Source: JANWXD01 sp037446115 | GTDB lineage: Bacteria > Acidobacteriota > Terriglobia > Bryobacterales > Bryobacteraceae | NCBI GenBank assembly: GCA_037446115.1 | Contig: JBBIJF010000001.1 | Location: forward strand, 124,001 to 188,000 | Direction: 5' to 3' | DNA: 64,000 nt | In this document: one piece after another, positions 8,808 through 16,256 of the stretch | Position numbering within the stretch: the stretch's first letter is position 1 | Layout: every line of letters begins with the position of its first letter | Position numbers and translations under genes: made by a program | Notes under the pieces: model-generated | What the model saw: the letters and a program-made list of their open reading frames with translations, nothing else | The model's database searches: none | What the model was told of the DNA's origin: nothing

Positions 8808-8832
8808 AAGCAGTCTTGCGCCTTCGTGCCGC

Positions 8833-9123
8833 CTAGCCGGCGGTCAGCAGATCCATCTGGCCGAGCAGCTTCTCGATCCGTGCGCGCACCTGGCGGCGTT
8901 CACTGCGGAGCGCTTCCAACTCTTCCGCCATGCGCTCCAACTGGCGCCGCGCCGCAGTGGCCTCCTCCAGAGCGGCGTTGCGTTCCGCCAGCGCCGTCTC
9001 TCTTGCCTGTACGGCGGCATCCCGTTCGGCGCGCAGGCGGGCGACCAGTTCCGCCGTCCGCCGGATTTGCTCTTCCAGTCGCGCCAGGGCGTCGGTTTCT
9101 TCCTGCGGCACCGGCTGCATCAT
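8833..9123 (-). CDS. Coiled-coil protein, possible ZapB-like division factor
   Basis: 96 residues, almost entirely one heptad-rich helix (LARLEEQIRRTAELVARLRA to LEALRSERRQVRARIEKLLG). Its ATG overlaps the stop of rplT (ATGA), implying coupled translation, and zapA follows. A short coiled-coil gene beside zapA suggests a ZapB- or TolA-like division partner; this rests on position and shape, not on a recognised family. Similar coiled-coil genes are often annotated only as hypothetical. Confidence 0.7.
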   Translation of the reverse strand: MMQPVPQEETDALARLEEQIRRTAELVARLRAERDAAVQARETALAERNAALEEATAARRQLERMAEELEALRSERRQVRARIEKLLGQMDLLTAG

Positions 9124-9485
9124 TGCGCTCCCGCCAAGGCTGCCTTGGCCTTTTCGGCCAGCGCTTGGAATGCGGGCATGTCGTTAACCGCCGTCTCGGC
9201 CAGCATCTTGCGGTTCAGCTCGATGCCCGCCTTTTTCAGCCCGTTGATAAAACGGCTGTAGGAGAGGCCGCACTGCCGGGCAGCGGCCCCGATCCGCACA
9301 ATCCAAAGCGAGCGAAAGTCGCGTTTCTTCTGGCGGCGCCCCACGTAGGCGTGACGCAGCGACTTCTCTACGGCCTCGACGGCCGCCTGGTGTAACTTGC
9401 TCCGGGTCAGGAAAAATCCGGAGGCCCGCTTGAGAGCTTTCTTGCGCGCCTTCCGGCGTTTGGTTCCTCGTTTGACTCTGGGCAC
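9120..9485 (-). CDS. rplT: 50S ribosomal protein L20
   Basis: 121 residues with the full L20 pattern: N-terminal basic MPRVKRGTKRRKARKKALKR, then KLHQAAVEAVEKSLRHAYVG, WIVRIGAAARQCGLSYSRFI, and NRKMLAETAVNDMPAF. L20 binds 23S rRNA early in assembly. The start is GTG at 9485, behind GAAGGAG. A 6-bp hairpin (GCCGGT 9509-9514 with ACCGGC 9521-9526) lies just upstream in the 93-base gap after rpmI; L20 autoregulates through RNA structure in other bacteria, but I cannot show that here. Confidence 0.97.
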   Translation of the reverse strand: MPRVKRGTKRRKARKKALKRASGFFLTRSKLHQAAVEAVEKSLRHAYVGRRQKKRDFRSLWIVRIGAAARQCGLSYSRFINGLKKAGIELNRKMLAETAVNDMPAFQALAEKAKAALAGAQ

Positions 9486-9578
9486 GGTTTGTCTCCTTCA
9501 GGGGAATTGCCGGTTTGCAGACCGGCGCGAGGCGGAACGGGCACGTGCCTGGCGCGCCGCCCGCACTCCAAGCTGCGT

Positions 9579-9779
9579 TCAGTGCGAATAGGGAAGCATG
9601 TTTGCAATCCGCTCCGCGTCACCCGGAGAAACCTCGGCCGGCTTCTTCAGCCGCCGCTTGCGGGCCCGCGACTTGCCGGTCAGCAGGTGGCGTGCAAACG
9701 AGTGACGGCGCATCAGCTTGCCGGAGCCCGTCCTCTTGAAGCGCTTGGCGGCTCCCTTGTGCGTTTTCAGTTTCGGCAT
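9579..9779 (-). CDS. rpmI: 50S ribosomal protein L35
   Basis: 66 residues, starting MPKLKTHKGAAKRFKRTGSG and containing RRHSFARHLLTGKSRARKRR, both diagnostic of L35. The ATG at 9779 follows GAAGGAGAACG. The usual upstream gene infC is absent: the region upstream is a 255-base divergent gap leading to the Tes-like gene. The gap's AT-rich stretch (about 9820-9842) probably holds this operon's promoter. Confidence 0.97.
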   Translation of the reverse strand: MPKLKTHKGAAKRFKRTGSGKLMRRHSFARHLLTGKSRARKRRLKKPAEVSPGDAERIANMLPYSH

Positions 9780-10021
9780 CGTTCTCCTTCAGGATTACCC
9801 GGATGGGGCTGCGGATGGCAACAAAAATACTACTATACCATCCGCCGGCGGCGCCGGGGCTCCGTTCAACCTCGAAAATTCCCCGCACAGGCGCCCTTGG
9901 GGCCGCTTTGGCATAATTGGATAGTTTTCTCTGATTTGGCCTTTCTATACTGCAAATCGGGAGGCGGCCCTGCGGCCTCGGGCCGGGACCGCCTTCCCGA
10001 GCCCGGTTCCCAGTTTTGTTC

Positions 10022-10030
10022 GGAGGAGGT
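10022..10030 (+). promoter_or_regulatory. Strong ribosome binding site deciding a GTG start
   Basis: GGAGGAGGT precedes the GTG at 10035 by four bases. The open frame extends back to 9489, across the divergent rpmI gene, so this site fixes the true start of the Tes-like protein. A TATACT hexamer at 9946-9951 is the best -10 candidate in the same gap, without a clear -35. Confidence 0.75.
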
Positions 10031-10034
10031 TGGC

Positions 10035-11738
10035 GTGAGTACCCCTGCCTTCGCCCCGGTGAAGGCCGCCGGTTTCCGGATTGTCCAGCCGGAAACCACC
10101 TATGCCGGCTCGCCGATCCGGCCGCTCGAAAAGGGTCTTCCGAAGACGACGCAATCGCTCTGCCCGGAGTGCGTGCGGCTCATTGACGCCCGGCTGTTTG
10201 AGGAAAACGGCAAGGTGATCATGGAAAAAGCCTGCCCGGAACACGGGCGGTTTCGCGACGTGGTCTATTCCGATGTGAAGCTGTACCTCAAGATGGAGGA
10301 ATGGCATTTCGGAGACGGTCGCGGCGTCGAGAATCCCGCCATTCCGGGCGCTACGCGCTGTCCGGAGCAGTGCGGGCTCTGCTCGATGCACCTGAGCCAT
10401 ACCAGCCTGGCCAATATTGATTTGACCAACCGTTGCAACCTCACCTGCCCGGTCTGCTTTGCTAACGCCAACGCCGCGGGCTACTTGTACGAGCCCAGTT
10501 TCGAGCAGGTGCAGCGCATGCTCCAGGTGCTGCGCGACGAGCGTCCTGTGCCCGGCCGCATCATCCAGTTTTCCGGCGGCGAGCCGACCATCTATCCGCG
10601 CTTCCTGGACGCGGTGCGTCTGGCCCGCCAGATGGGCTTTACTCACATCCAGGTGGCGACCAACGGCCTGCGATTCACCGATCTGGAGTTCGCCCAGCAG
10701 GCGAAAGAGGCGGGACTGCATACGCTCTATCTGCAGCTTGACGGCGTGACCGACGACGTCTACCGGCGCACCCGCGGCGAGCTGCTGATGGAAAAGAAGA
10801 TCCGGGTGATCGAAAACGTCCGTAAGGCTGGTATGAAAATCTGCTTTGTGCCGACGATCGTCAAGGGGGTCAACGACCACCAGATCGGCGACATCATCCG
10901 TCTGGCAATTGACAATATTGACGTCGTCAGCGCCATCAGTTTCCAGCCCGTGAGTTTTTGCGGGCGCATCTCGCGGAAGGAACTGGAGGCCAAGCGATTC
11001 ACTCAGTCGGATCTGGCGCATGCCGTCCACCGGCAGACGGGCCTGTGCAACCCCTACGAGGACTGGTTTCCGCTGGCCTGCGTGGCGCCTTTCTCCCGGT
11101 TCCTGAGCGCGCTCCGCGGCGAAGAGGCGCCGACGCTCACCTCCCACCCGCACTGCTCCATGGGAACGTATCTGTTTGTGGATTCGCGCCGCCGCGCCGT
11201 TCCGGTGACGCGCTTTGTCAACATCGGCGCCATGATGCAGGACCTGGACCGGCTCGCCCGCAGCATTCCGCATCAGCGCGTGAAGCTCTTCTCCAAAGTG
11301 CGGGCCTGGCATGCCGTTCGCCGGCACTTCCACGAAGATCGTGCGCCCGAGGGCCTGACCTTCCAGCGCTTCCTGCAAACACTCCAGGGATTCACCGACA
11401 AACGCTACGGCCGCGGCGAAATGGAACAACAGGGATTCACCTACAAGACGCTCATGGTGGCCAGCATGCATTTCATGGACGTGTACAACTACGATGTGGA
11501 GCGGGTGAAGCGCTGCGTGATCCACTACGCTGCCCCCAACGGCCTGATCTATCCGTTCTGCGCATACAACGCCGGCCCCACGTTCCGGGAAAAAATCGAG
11601 AAGAAGTACTCGATACCGTTTGAACGCCAGCCTCGTTTCGAGGAGCTGATCCGTCTGGCGAGCTCCGGCGGCGCGGCTCGTTCCCACGAGCCGGTCCGGA
11701 CCGGGGCGGGAGCAGGACGGTCCCCCGCAGAGCCGTAG
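10035..11738 (+). CDS. Tes/MJ0619-family radical SAM protein (candidate membrane-spanning lipid synthase)
   Basis: 567 residues. A radical SAM [4Fe-4S] motif RCNLTCPVC gives C134, C138 and C141. Three further cysteine clusters precede it: SLCPECV (C43, C46), KACPEHGRF (C67), and RCPEQCGLC (C109, C113, C116). The first part reads PLEKGLPKTTQSLCPECV, a pattern I associate with the archaeal tetraether synthase Tes (MJ0619) family. Also family-like are IIQFSGGEPTIYPRFLDAVR, VATNGLRF, TLYLQLDGVTDDVY, VPTIVKGVNDHQIGDIIRLA and ISFQPVSFCGRISRKE. Tes joins the tails of two lipids by carbon-carbon bonds at methyl ends; bacterial homologues have been linked to branched GDGT or diabolic-acid-type membrane-spanning lipids, which Acidobacteria make. 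The gene stands alone, divergent from rpmI. Assignment to this family is confident; the exact lipid product is inference. Confidence 0.85.
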   Translation: MSTPAFAPVKAAGFRIVQPETTYAGSPIRPLEKGLPKTTQSLCPECVRLIDARLFEENGKVIMEKACPEHGRFRDVVYSDVKLYLKMEEWHFGDGRGVENPAIPGATRCPEQCGLCSMHLSHTSLANIDLTNRCNLTCPVCFANANAAGYLYEPSFEQVQRMLQVLRDERPVPGRIIQFSGGEPTIYPRFLDAVRLARQMGFTHIQVATNGLRFTDLEFAQQAKEAGLHTLYLQLDGVTDDVYRRTRGELLMEKKIRVIENVRKAGMKICFVPTIVKGVNDHQIGDIIRLAIDNIDVVSAISFQPVSFCGRISRKELEAKRFTQSDLAHAVHRQTGLCNPYEDWFPLACVAPFSRFLSALRGEEAPTLTSHPHCSMGTYLFVDSRRRAVPVTRFVNIGAMMQDLDRLARSIPHQRVKLFSKVRAWHAVRRHFHEDRAPEGLTFQRFLQTLQGFTDKRYGRGEMEQQGFTYKTLMVASMHFMDVYNYDVERVKRCVIHYAAPNGLIYPFCAYNAGPTFREKIEKKYSIPFERQPRFEELIRLASSGGAARSHEPVRTGAGAGRSPAEP

Positions 11739-11826
11739 GCGGCCGGCCCGGCGAAGGCAAGTCCTGTCGCAGAAGGCCCGCGGCGCCGCGCGCCGAATCG
11801 GGTATCATGAGAAAGTTCACTCCCGT

Positions 11827-13281
11827 ATGGTCCCCGACCAGATTTGCGAAGGTCTTACCTTCGACGACGTGCTGCTGATGCCGGCTCGCAGTAGCGTACT
11901 GCCCGCCGAAGCCGACACCCGCACGTGGCTGACGCGCCGCATCTCGCTGAACATCCCGATCGTCAGCGCGGCCATGGACACCGTCACCGAGTCCCGCCTG
12001 GCGATCGCCCTGGCCCGGGAGGGGGGAATCGGCATCATCCACCGCAACATGTCCATCGAGCGGCAGGCCGAGGAAGTGGATCGCGTCAAACGCAGCGAAA
12101 GCGGCATGATCGTGGATCCGGTCACAATGGAACCGGAACAGAAAATCTACGAAGCTCTCGAGGTCATGAAACGGTTCCGCATTTCCGGCGTGCCTGTGAC
12201 CAAGAACGGGAAGCTCGTGGGCATCCTCACCAACCGTGACCTGCGCTTTGAAACGCGCCTGGATTTGCCCATCTCCGAGGTCATGACCAAGGAGAATTTG
12301 ATCACCGTGCCCGTGGGCACCACTCTTGAGGAGGCCGAACGCATCCTCCACCGGCACCGCGTCGAAAAGCTGCTGGTTGTGGACGAGCATTACAACCTCA
12401 AAGGCCTCATTACCGTCAAAGACATCCAAAAGAAGCTCAAGTATCCGAATGCGGCCAAGGATGCGCAGGGGCGCCTGCGTGTGGGAGCGGCCATCGGCGC
12501 CACCGGCGACTTTCTGGAGCGGGCCCAGGAGCTGGTCGCCAAGAAAGTGGACGTGCTCGTGATCGACACGGCGCACGGGCACAGCGAGCGCGTGATGGAA
12601 GCGATCGTGGCCTGCAAGCGCGCCCTGCCGGATGTGGAGCTGATCGCCGGCAATGTGGCCACCTACGAAGGCGCCCGAGATCTCATCTCTCTGGGCGTGG
12701 ACGGCATCAAGGTGGGCGTGGGGCCCGGTTCGATCTGTACCACCCGCGTCGTGACGGGAGCGGGAGTGCCCCAGATTACGGCGATCCAGCAGGCTGCCAA
12801 AGCGGCGCGCGGCACCGGGGTTCCGATCATTTCCGACGGCGGCATCAAATATTCCGGGGACATCACTAAGGCCATCGCGGCGGGCGCCGATTGCGTCATG
12901 ATCGGCAGCCTGTTTGCCGGCACCGACGAAAGTCCGGGTGAGATGATTTTGTACCAAGGCCGGACGTTCAAGAGTTACCGCGGCATGGGTTCCATGGGAG
13001 CCATGGTGCACGGCTCCGGCGACCGCTACGCTCAGGAAGCAAACGCCAAGCTCGTTCCCGAAGGCATTGAAGGGCGCGTACCGTACAAAGGCCCGCTTTC
13101 GGAGATGGTCTATCAACTGGTGGGGGGTCTGAAGGCGGGCATGGGATACTGCGGTTGCGCCACCATTGCCGAGCTACAGCAAAACGGTCGCTTCCTGCGC
13201 ATTACCGCCGCGGGGCTGCGGGAAAGCCACGTGCACGACGTCATCATCACGAAGGAAGCCCCGAATTATCGGCTGGAGTAG
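11827..13281 (+). CDS. guaB: Inosine-5'-monophosphate dehydrogenase
   Basis: 484 residues, the normal IMPDH length. It begins GLTFDDVLLMPARSSVLP. Two CBS domains sit at about 95-215 (ISGVPVTKNGKLVGILTNRD and KLLVVDEHYNLKGLITVKDI). The catalytic loop GVGPGSICTTRVVTG near residue 300 holds the nucleophilic Cys. The mobile-flap region and the tail YCGCATIAELQQNGRF are intact. The enzyme oxidises IMP to XMP with NAD for guanine nucleotide synthesis. There is no Shine-Dalgarno sequence before the ATG; TATCAT at 11803-11808 may be the -10, giving a very short leader. The 3' end overlaps xseA on the other strand by 35 bases. Confidence 0.97.
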   Translation: MVPDQICEGLTFDDVLLMPARSSVLPAEADTRTWLTRRISLNIPIVSAAMDTVTESRLAIALAREGGIGIIHRNMSIERQAEEVDRVKRSESGMIVDPVTMEPEQKIYEALEVMKRFRISGVPVTKNGKLVGILTNRDLRFETRLDLPISEVMTKENLITVPVGTTLEEAERILHRHRVEKLLVVDEHYNLKGLITVKDIQKKLKYPNAAKDAQGRLRVGAAIGATGDFLERAQELVAKKVDVLVIDTAHGHSERVMEAIVACKRALPDVELIAGNVATYEGARDLISLGVDGIKVGVGPGSICTTRVVTGAGVPQITAIQQAAKAARGTGVPIISDGGIKYSGDITKAIAAGADCVMIGSLFAGTDESPGEMILYQGRTFKSYRGMGSMGAMVHGSGDRYAQEANAKLVPEGIEGRVPYKGPLSEMVYQLVGGLKAGMGYCGCATIAELQQNGRFLRITAAGLRESHVHDVIITKEAPNYRLE

Positions 13282-14626
13282 ATTCGGTCACCCGGGCTCG
13301 CAGCCGGCCGCGGGCTAACAGGATCTCCAAAAGCGCGCCCGGTTGCGCGGCTGCCGCCTCCCTCACAATACGGCCGCCTGCATCGCGCACGATGGCATAG
13401 CCCCGCTCGAGTACAGCCAGGGGACTCAGGTGGCCCAGTTCCGCGCGCAAGGCCTGCAGGCGGGTCCGCACATGGGCCAGGCGCAGCTGCATGCCCTGCC
13501 GGGCCCGACCTGTGAGGGCCTCCAGGCGCCGGCGGGCTTCCGCCAGTCGCAGCCGCAGGTCTTGGCGGCGCAATCTCCCCTCGAGCTCCTGCCAGCGGCT
13601 GCGGCGCACCGCAAACGTCTCGCGCCACCGCTCCCGCAGCCGGCCGTCCAGTTCGTCCAGCCGCTGTTGCCGCCGTCCCATGAGCCGGTGGAGCATGTGC
13701 GCCGGGCGGTCGATGCCCAGCTCGTGGAGCCGCCGGCCGCACTGCGCCAGGCGGTAGCGGATCGCCTGCTCCAGGCGCTCCCGGGCCGTGGCGATCTGCT
13801 CGAGCAGTTGCTGGCGGAGCGGGGCTACGATCTCCGCTGCGGCGGAAGGCGTCGGGGCGCGCATGTCGGCGACGAAATCGGCGATGGTGTAATCCGTTTC
13901 GTGGCCGACGGCCGAAATCACGGGGACGCGGGAGCGGGCGATGGCCCGCGCCACGGCCTCCTCGTTGAAGGTCCACAGATCTTCCAGGGACCCGCCGCCG
14001 CGCGCCACAATGACGACGTCCGGCCAGCCGGAATTACTGAACCAGTCGAGCGCCCGGATCACGTCCTCGGCGGAACCCGGGCCTTGCACCTGTGCCGGAA
14101 AAATGCGCACGTGCAGTCCTGGGAACCGCCGCCCCAGCACCTGCAGGATGTCGCGGATCACGGCTCCGTCGAGAGAGGTCACGATGCCGATTCGGCCGGG
14201 GTACTTCGGCAGGGGACGTTTCCGGGCCGTGTCAAAGAGTCCCTCCTCGGCGAGTTTCTTCTTGAGCTGTTCGAAGGCCAGTTGCAGGGCACCCAGCCCT
14301 TGCGGCTCCAGCGTCTCCACAATGAGCTGGTATTCTCCGCGCGGCGCGTAGACGTCAATGCGGCCCCGCGCGAGCACCGCCACTCCGTCCTGCGGCTTGA
14401 AGCGCAAATAGCGCGCCGCGAGCCGGTAGCACACGCACCGGATCTGCGCCTCGCCGTCCTTCAGCGTGAAGTAGTAGTGGCCGCTGTTGGGCAGCCGCAC
14501 TCCGGAGATCTCACCCGCCACCCACACGTCCGGAAATTCGCGGCCCAGCACCTCCCCGATGGCGGCCGTGAGTTCGGCCACTCTCCAGACGCGGCGTTCG
14601 GCAAAATCGAGGGCAATCTGCTCCAT
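13247..14626 (-). CDS. xseA: Exodeoxyribonuclease VII large subunit
   Basis: 459 residues. The OB-fold N-terminus (VWVAGEISGVRLPNSGHYYF, GVAVLARGRIDVYAPRGEYQ) is followed by the catalytic core, with KYPGRIGIVTSLDGAVIRDI, VVIVARGGGSLEDLWTFNEE and VISAVGHETDYTIADFVAD, and then long coiled helices to the C-terminus. The enzyme degrades single-stranded DNA with the small subunit XseB, which is not encoded next to it. It is divergent from glnA and its last codons overlap guaB. Confidence 0.95.
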   Translation of the reverse strand: MEQIALDFAERRVWRVAELTAAIGEVLGREFPDVWVAGEISGVRLPNSGHYYFTLKDGEAQIRCVCYRLAARYLRFKPQDGVAVLARGRIDVYAPRGEYQLIVETLEPQGLGALQLAFEQLKKKLAEEGLFDTARKRPLPKYPGRIGIVTSLDGAVIRDILQVLGRRFPGLHVRIFPAQVQGPGSAEDVIRALDWFSNSGWPDVVIVARGGGSLEDLWTFNEEAVARAIARSRVPVISAVGHETDYTIADFVADMRAPTPSAAAEIVAPLRQQLLEQIATARERLEQAIRYRLAQCGRRLHELGIDRPAHMLHRLMGRRQQRLDELDGRLRERWRETFAVRRSRWQELEGRLRRQDLRLRLAEARRRLEALTGRARQGMQLRLAHVRTRLQALRAELGHLSPLAVLERGYAIVRDAGGRIVREAAAAQPGALLEILLARGRLRARVTESTPADNSGLPS

Positions 14627-14690
14627 TGCTTACGTCCCGCACCCCGCCGGCCCATTCGGTTTTGTTTGCGGCTCGATCATTTTTTTCTAT

Positions 14691-14719
14691 TTGACCGACG
14701 GCCGAACCTTCGATATTCT
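14691..14719 (+). promoter_or_regulatory. Sigma-70-type promoter of glnA
   Basis: TTGACC (14691-14696), a 17-base spacer and TATTCT (14714-14719) form the best -35/-10 pair seen in the window. It lies 57 bases upstream of the glnA ATG, leaving a conventional leader that includes the GGAGG site at 14768-14772. No sigma-54 GG/GC element is seen. Confidence 0.6.
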
Positions 14720-14776
14720 GAGGTTCGTTAAGGCTGCGCCGGCCTGAGAGTAATTGTATCCATCCACGGAGGATTG

Positions 14777-16186
14777 ATGAGTCCCAAGGAAGTACTCGAA
14801 TTTGCCAAGAAAAACGATGCCAAGCAGGTGGATCTGCGGTTCACGGATCTGCCCGGGCTCACGCACCACGTCTCCTATCCCATCGAAGAACTCACCCTGG
14901 AATCCTTTGAAGAGGGCTTCGGGTTCGATGGTTCGAGCATCCGGGGCTGGGCCGTGATCCACGAAAGCGACATGTTGCTGGTGCCCGACCCGGCGACGGC
15001 CTTCATGGACCCCTTCGCCGAGACGCCGACGCTGGTCATGATTTCCGACGTGATTGATCCCATCACACGCCAGCACTACGAACGCGATCCCCGTTGGATC
15101 GCCAAGAAAGCGGAGATGTACCTGCGGAACAGCGGCGTCGCCGACACGGCCTACTTCGGCGCCGAGGCCGAGTTTTTCATTTTCGACAACATCCGCTTCG
15201 ATCAGAATGAACATTCTGGTTTCTACTTCATCGATGCCGAGGAAGGACGCTGGAACTCGGGCCGCGAGACCAATAACCTGGGCTACCGGCCCCGGTACAA
15301 GGAAGGGTACTTCCCGGTGCCGCCGACCGATCACTATCAGGACCTTCGCAGCGAAATGGTCCAGACCATGCAGCGCTGCGGCATGAAGATTGAATGCCAT
15401 CATCACGAGGTCGCCACCGGCGGCCAAGCCGAGATTGATCAGCGCTACGACACCCTGGTGCGCGCCGCCGACAACATGATGCTGTACAAGTACATCGTGC
15501 GCAACGTGGCCAACCAGTATGGCAAGACGGTCACCTTCATGCCGAAGCCGATCTTCGGGGACAACGGCAGCGGCATGCACACGCACCAGAGCCTGTGGAA
15601 GGACGGCCAGCCGCTGTTTGCCGGGGACTGCTACGCCGGCTTGAGCCAGCTGGCGCTATGGTACATCGGAGGTCTCCTCAAGCACGCACGGGCCCTTTCG
15701 GCGATCATCGCGCCGACGACGAATAGTTACAAGCGCCTGGTGCCGGGCTACGAGGCTCCCGTCAACCTTGCCTATTCCCGCCGCAACCGGTCGGCCGCGG
15801 TGCGGATTCCGATGTATTCGGCGAGCCCCAAGGCCAAACGGATTGAGTTCCGTCCGCCGGACCCCTCCTGCAACCCGTATCTGGCCTTCGCCGCCATGAC
15901 CATGGCCGGCCTGGACGGCGTGCTGAACAAAATTGACCCGGGCGAGCCTCTGGACAAGGACATCTACGATCTGAGTCCGGAAGAGATGAAGAACGTGCCC
16001 TCCATGCCCGCTTCGCTTGAAGAGGCCCTGGATTGTCTGGAAGATGATCACGGCTTCTTGCTCAAGGGAGACGTGTTTACCGAGGAGCTCCTCGAAACGT
16101 ATATCAACTACAAGCGGAAGAACGAAGCGGACGCAGTACGGCTGCGGCCTCACCCCTACGAGTTCGCGCTGTACTATGACATCTGA
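14777..16186 (+). CDS. glnA: Type I glutamine synthetase
   Basis: 469 residues from the ATG at 14777 (behind GGAGG; a TTG directly before it is also in frame). GSI signatures: FGFDGSSIRGW, PTLVMISDVIDP, AEAEFFIFDNIRF, HHEVATGGQAEID, MPKPIFGDNGSGMHTHQSLW, and VPGYEAPVNLAYSRRNRSAA. The adenylylation region near the C-terminus reads DKDIYDLSPEEMKNVPSMP, with the Tyr that GlnE modifies, so the enzyme is the regulated GSI-beta form. It makes glutamine from glutamate, ammonia and ATP. The next gene, 70 bases on, is glnE, its own modifying enzyme. Confidence 0.97.
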   Translation: MSPKEVLEFAKKNDAKQVDLRFTDLPGLTHHVSYPIEELTLESFEEGFGFDGSSIRGWAVIHESDMLLVPDPATAFMDPFAETPTLVMISDVIDPITRQHYERDPRWIAKKAEMYLRNSGVADTAYFGAEAEFFIFDNIRFDQNEHSGFYFIDAEEGRWNSGRETNNLGYRPRYKEGYFPVPPTDHYQDLRSEMVQTMQRCGMKIECHHHEVATGGQAEIDQRYDTLVRAADNMMLYKYIVRNVANQYGKTVTFMPKPIFGDNGSGMHTHQSLWKDGQPLFAGDCYAGLSQLALWYIGGLLKHARALSAIIAPTTNSYKRLVPGYEAPVNLAYSRRNRSAAVRIPMYSASPKAKRIEFRPPDPSCNPYLAFAAMTMAGLDGVLNKIDPGEPLDKDIYDLSPEEMKNVPSMPASLEEALDCLEDDHGFLLKGDVFTEELLETYINYKRKNEADAVRLRPHPYEFALYYDI

Positions 16187-16218
16187 ACCCGTGCGGCCGC
16201 CTGGGACGCCAGAGACGG

Positions 16219-16224
16219 TATAAT
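16219..16224 (+). promoter_or_regulatory. -10-like TATAAT between glnA and glnE
   Basis: TATAAT lies 32 bases before the glnE start in the 70-base gap after glnA. No matching -35 is seen. It could give glnE its own promoter in addition to read-through from glnA. Confidence 0.35.
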
Positions 16225-16256
16225 CGCACCAGCGGACCAGGCGGGTTCCGAGCGGG

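Noticed and set aside
9945..11687. Long minus-strand open frame across the Tes-like gene
   Set aside because: It is a high-G+C shadow: the plus strand holds the radical SAM motifs, whereas this frame shows no recognisable domain.
11473..13116. 547-residue minus-strand frame across guaB
   Set aside because: The plus strand encodes complete IMP dehydrogenase; the opposite frame has no known family.
13343..14731. 462-residue plus-strand frame across xseA
   Set aside because: Exonuclease VII motifs are all on the minus strand; this frame is a codon-bias shadow.
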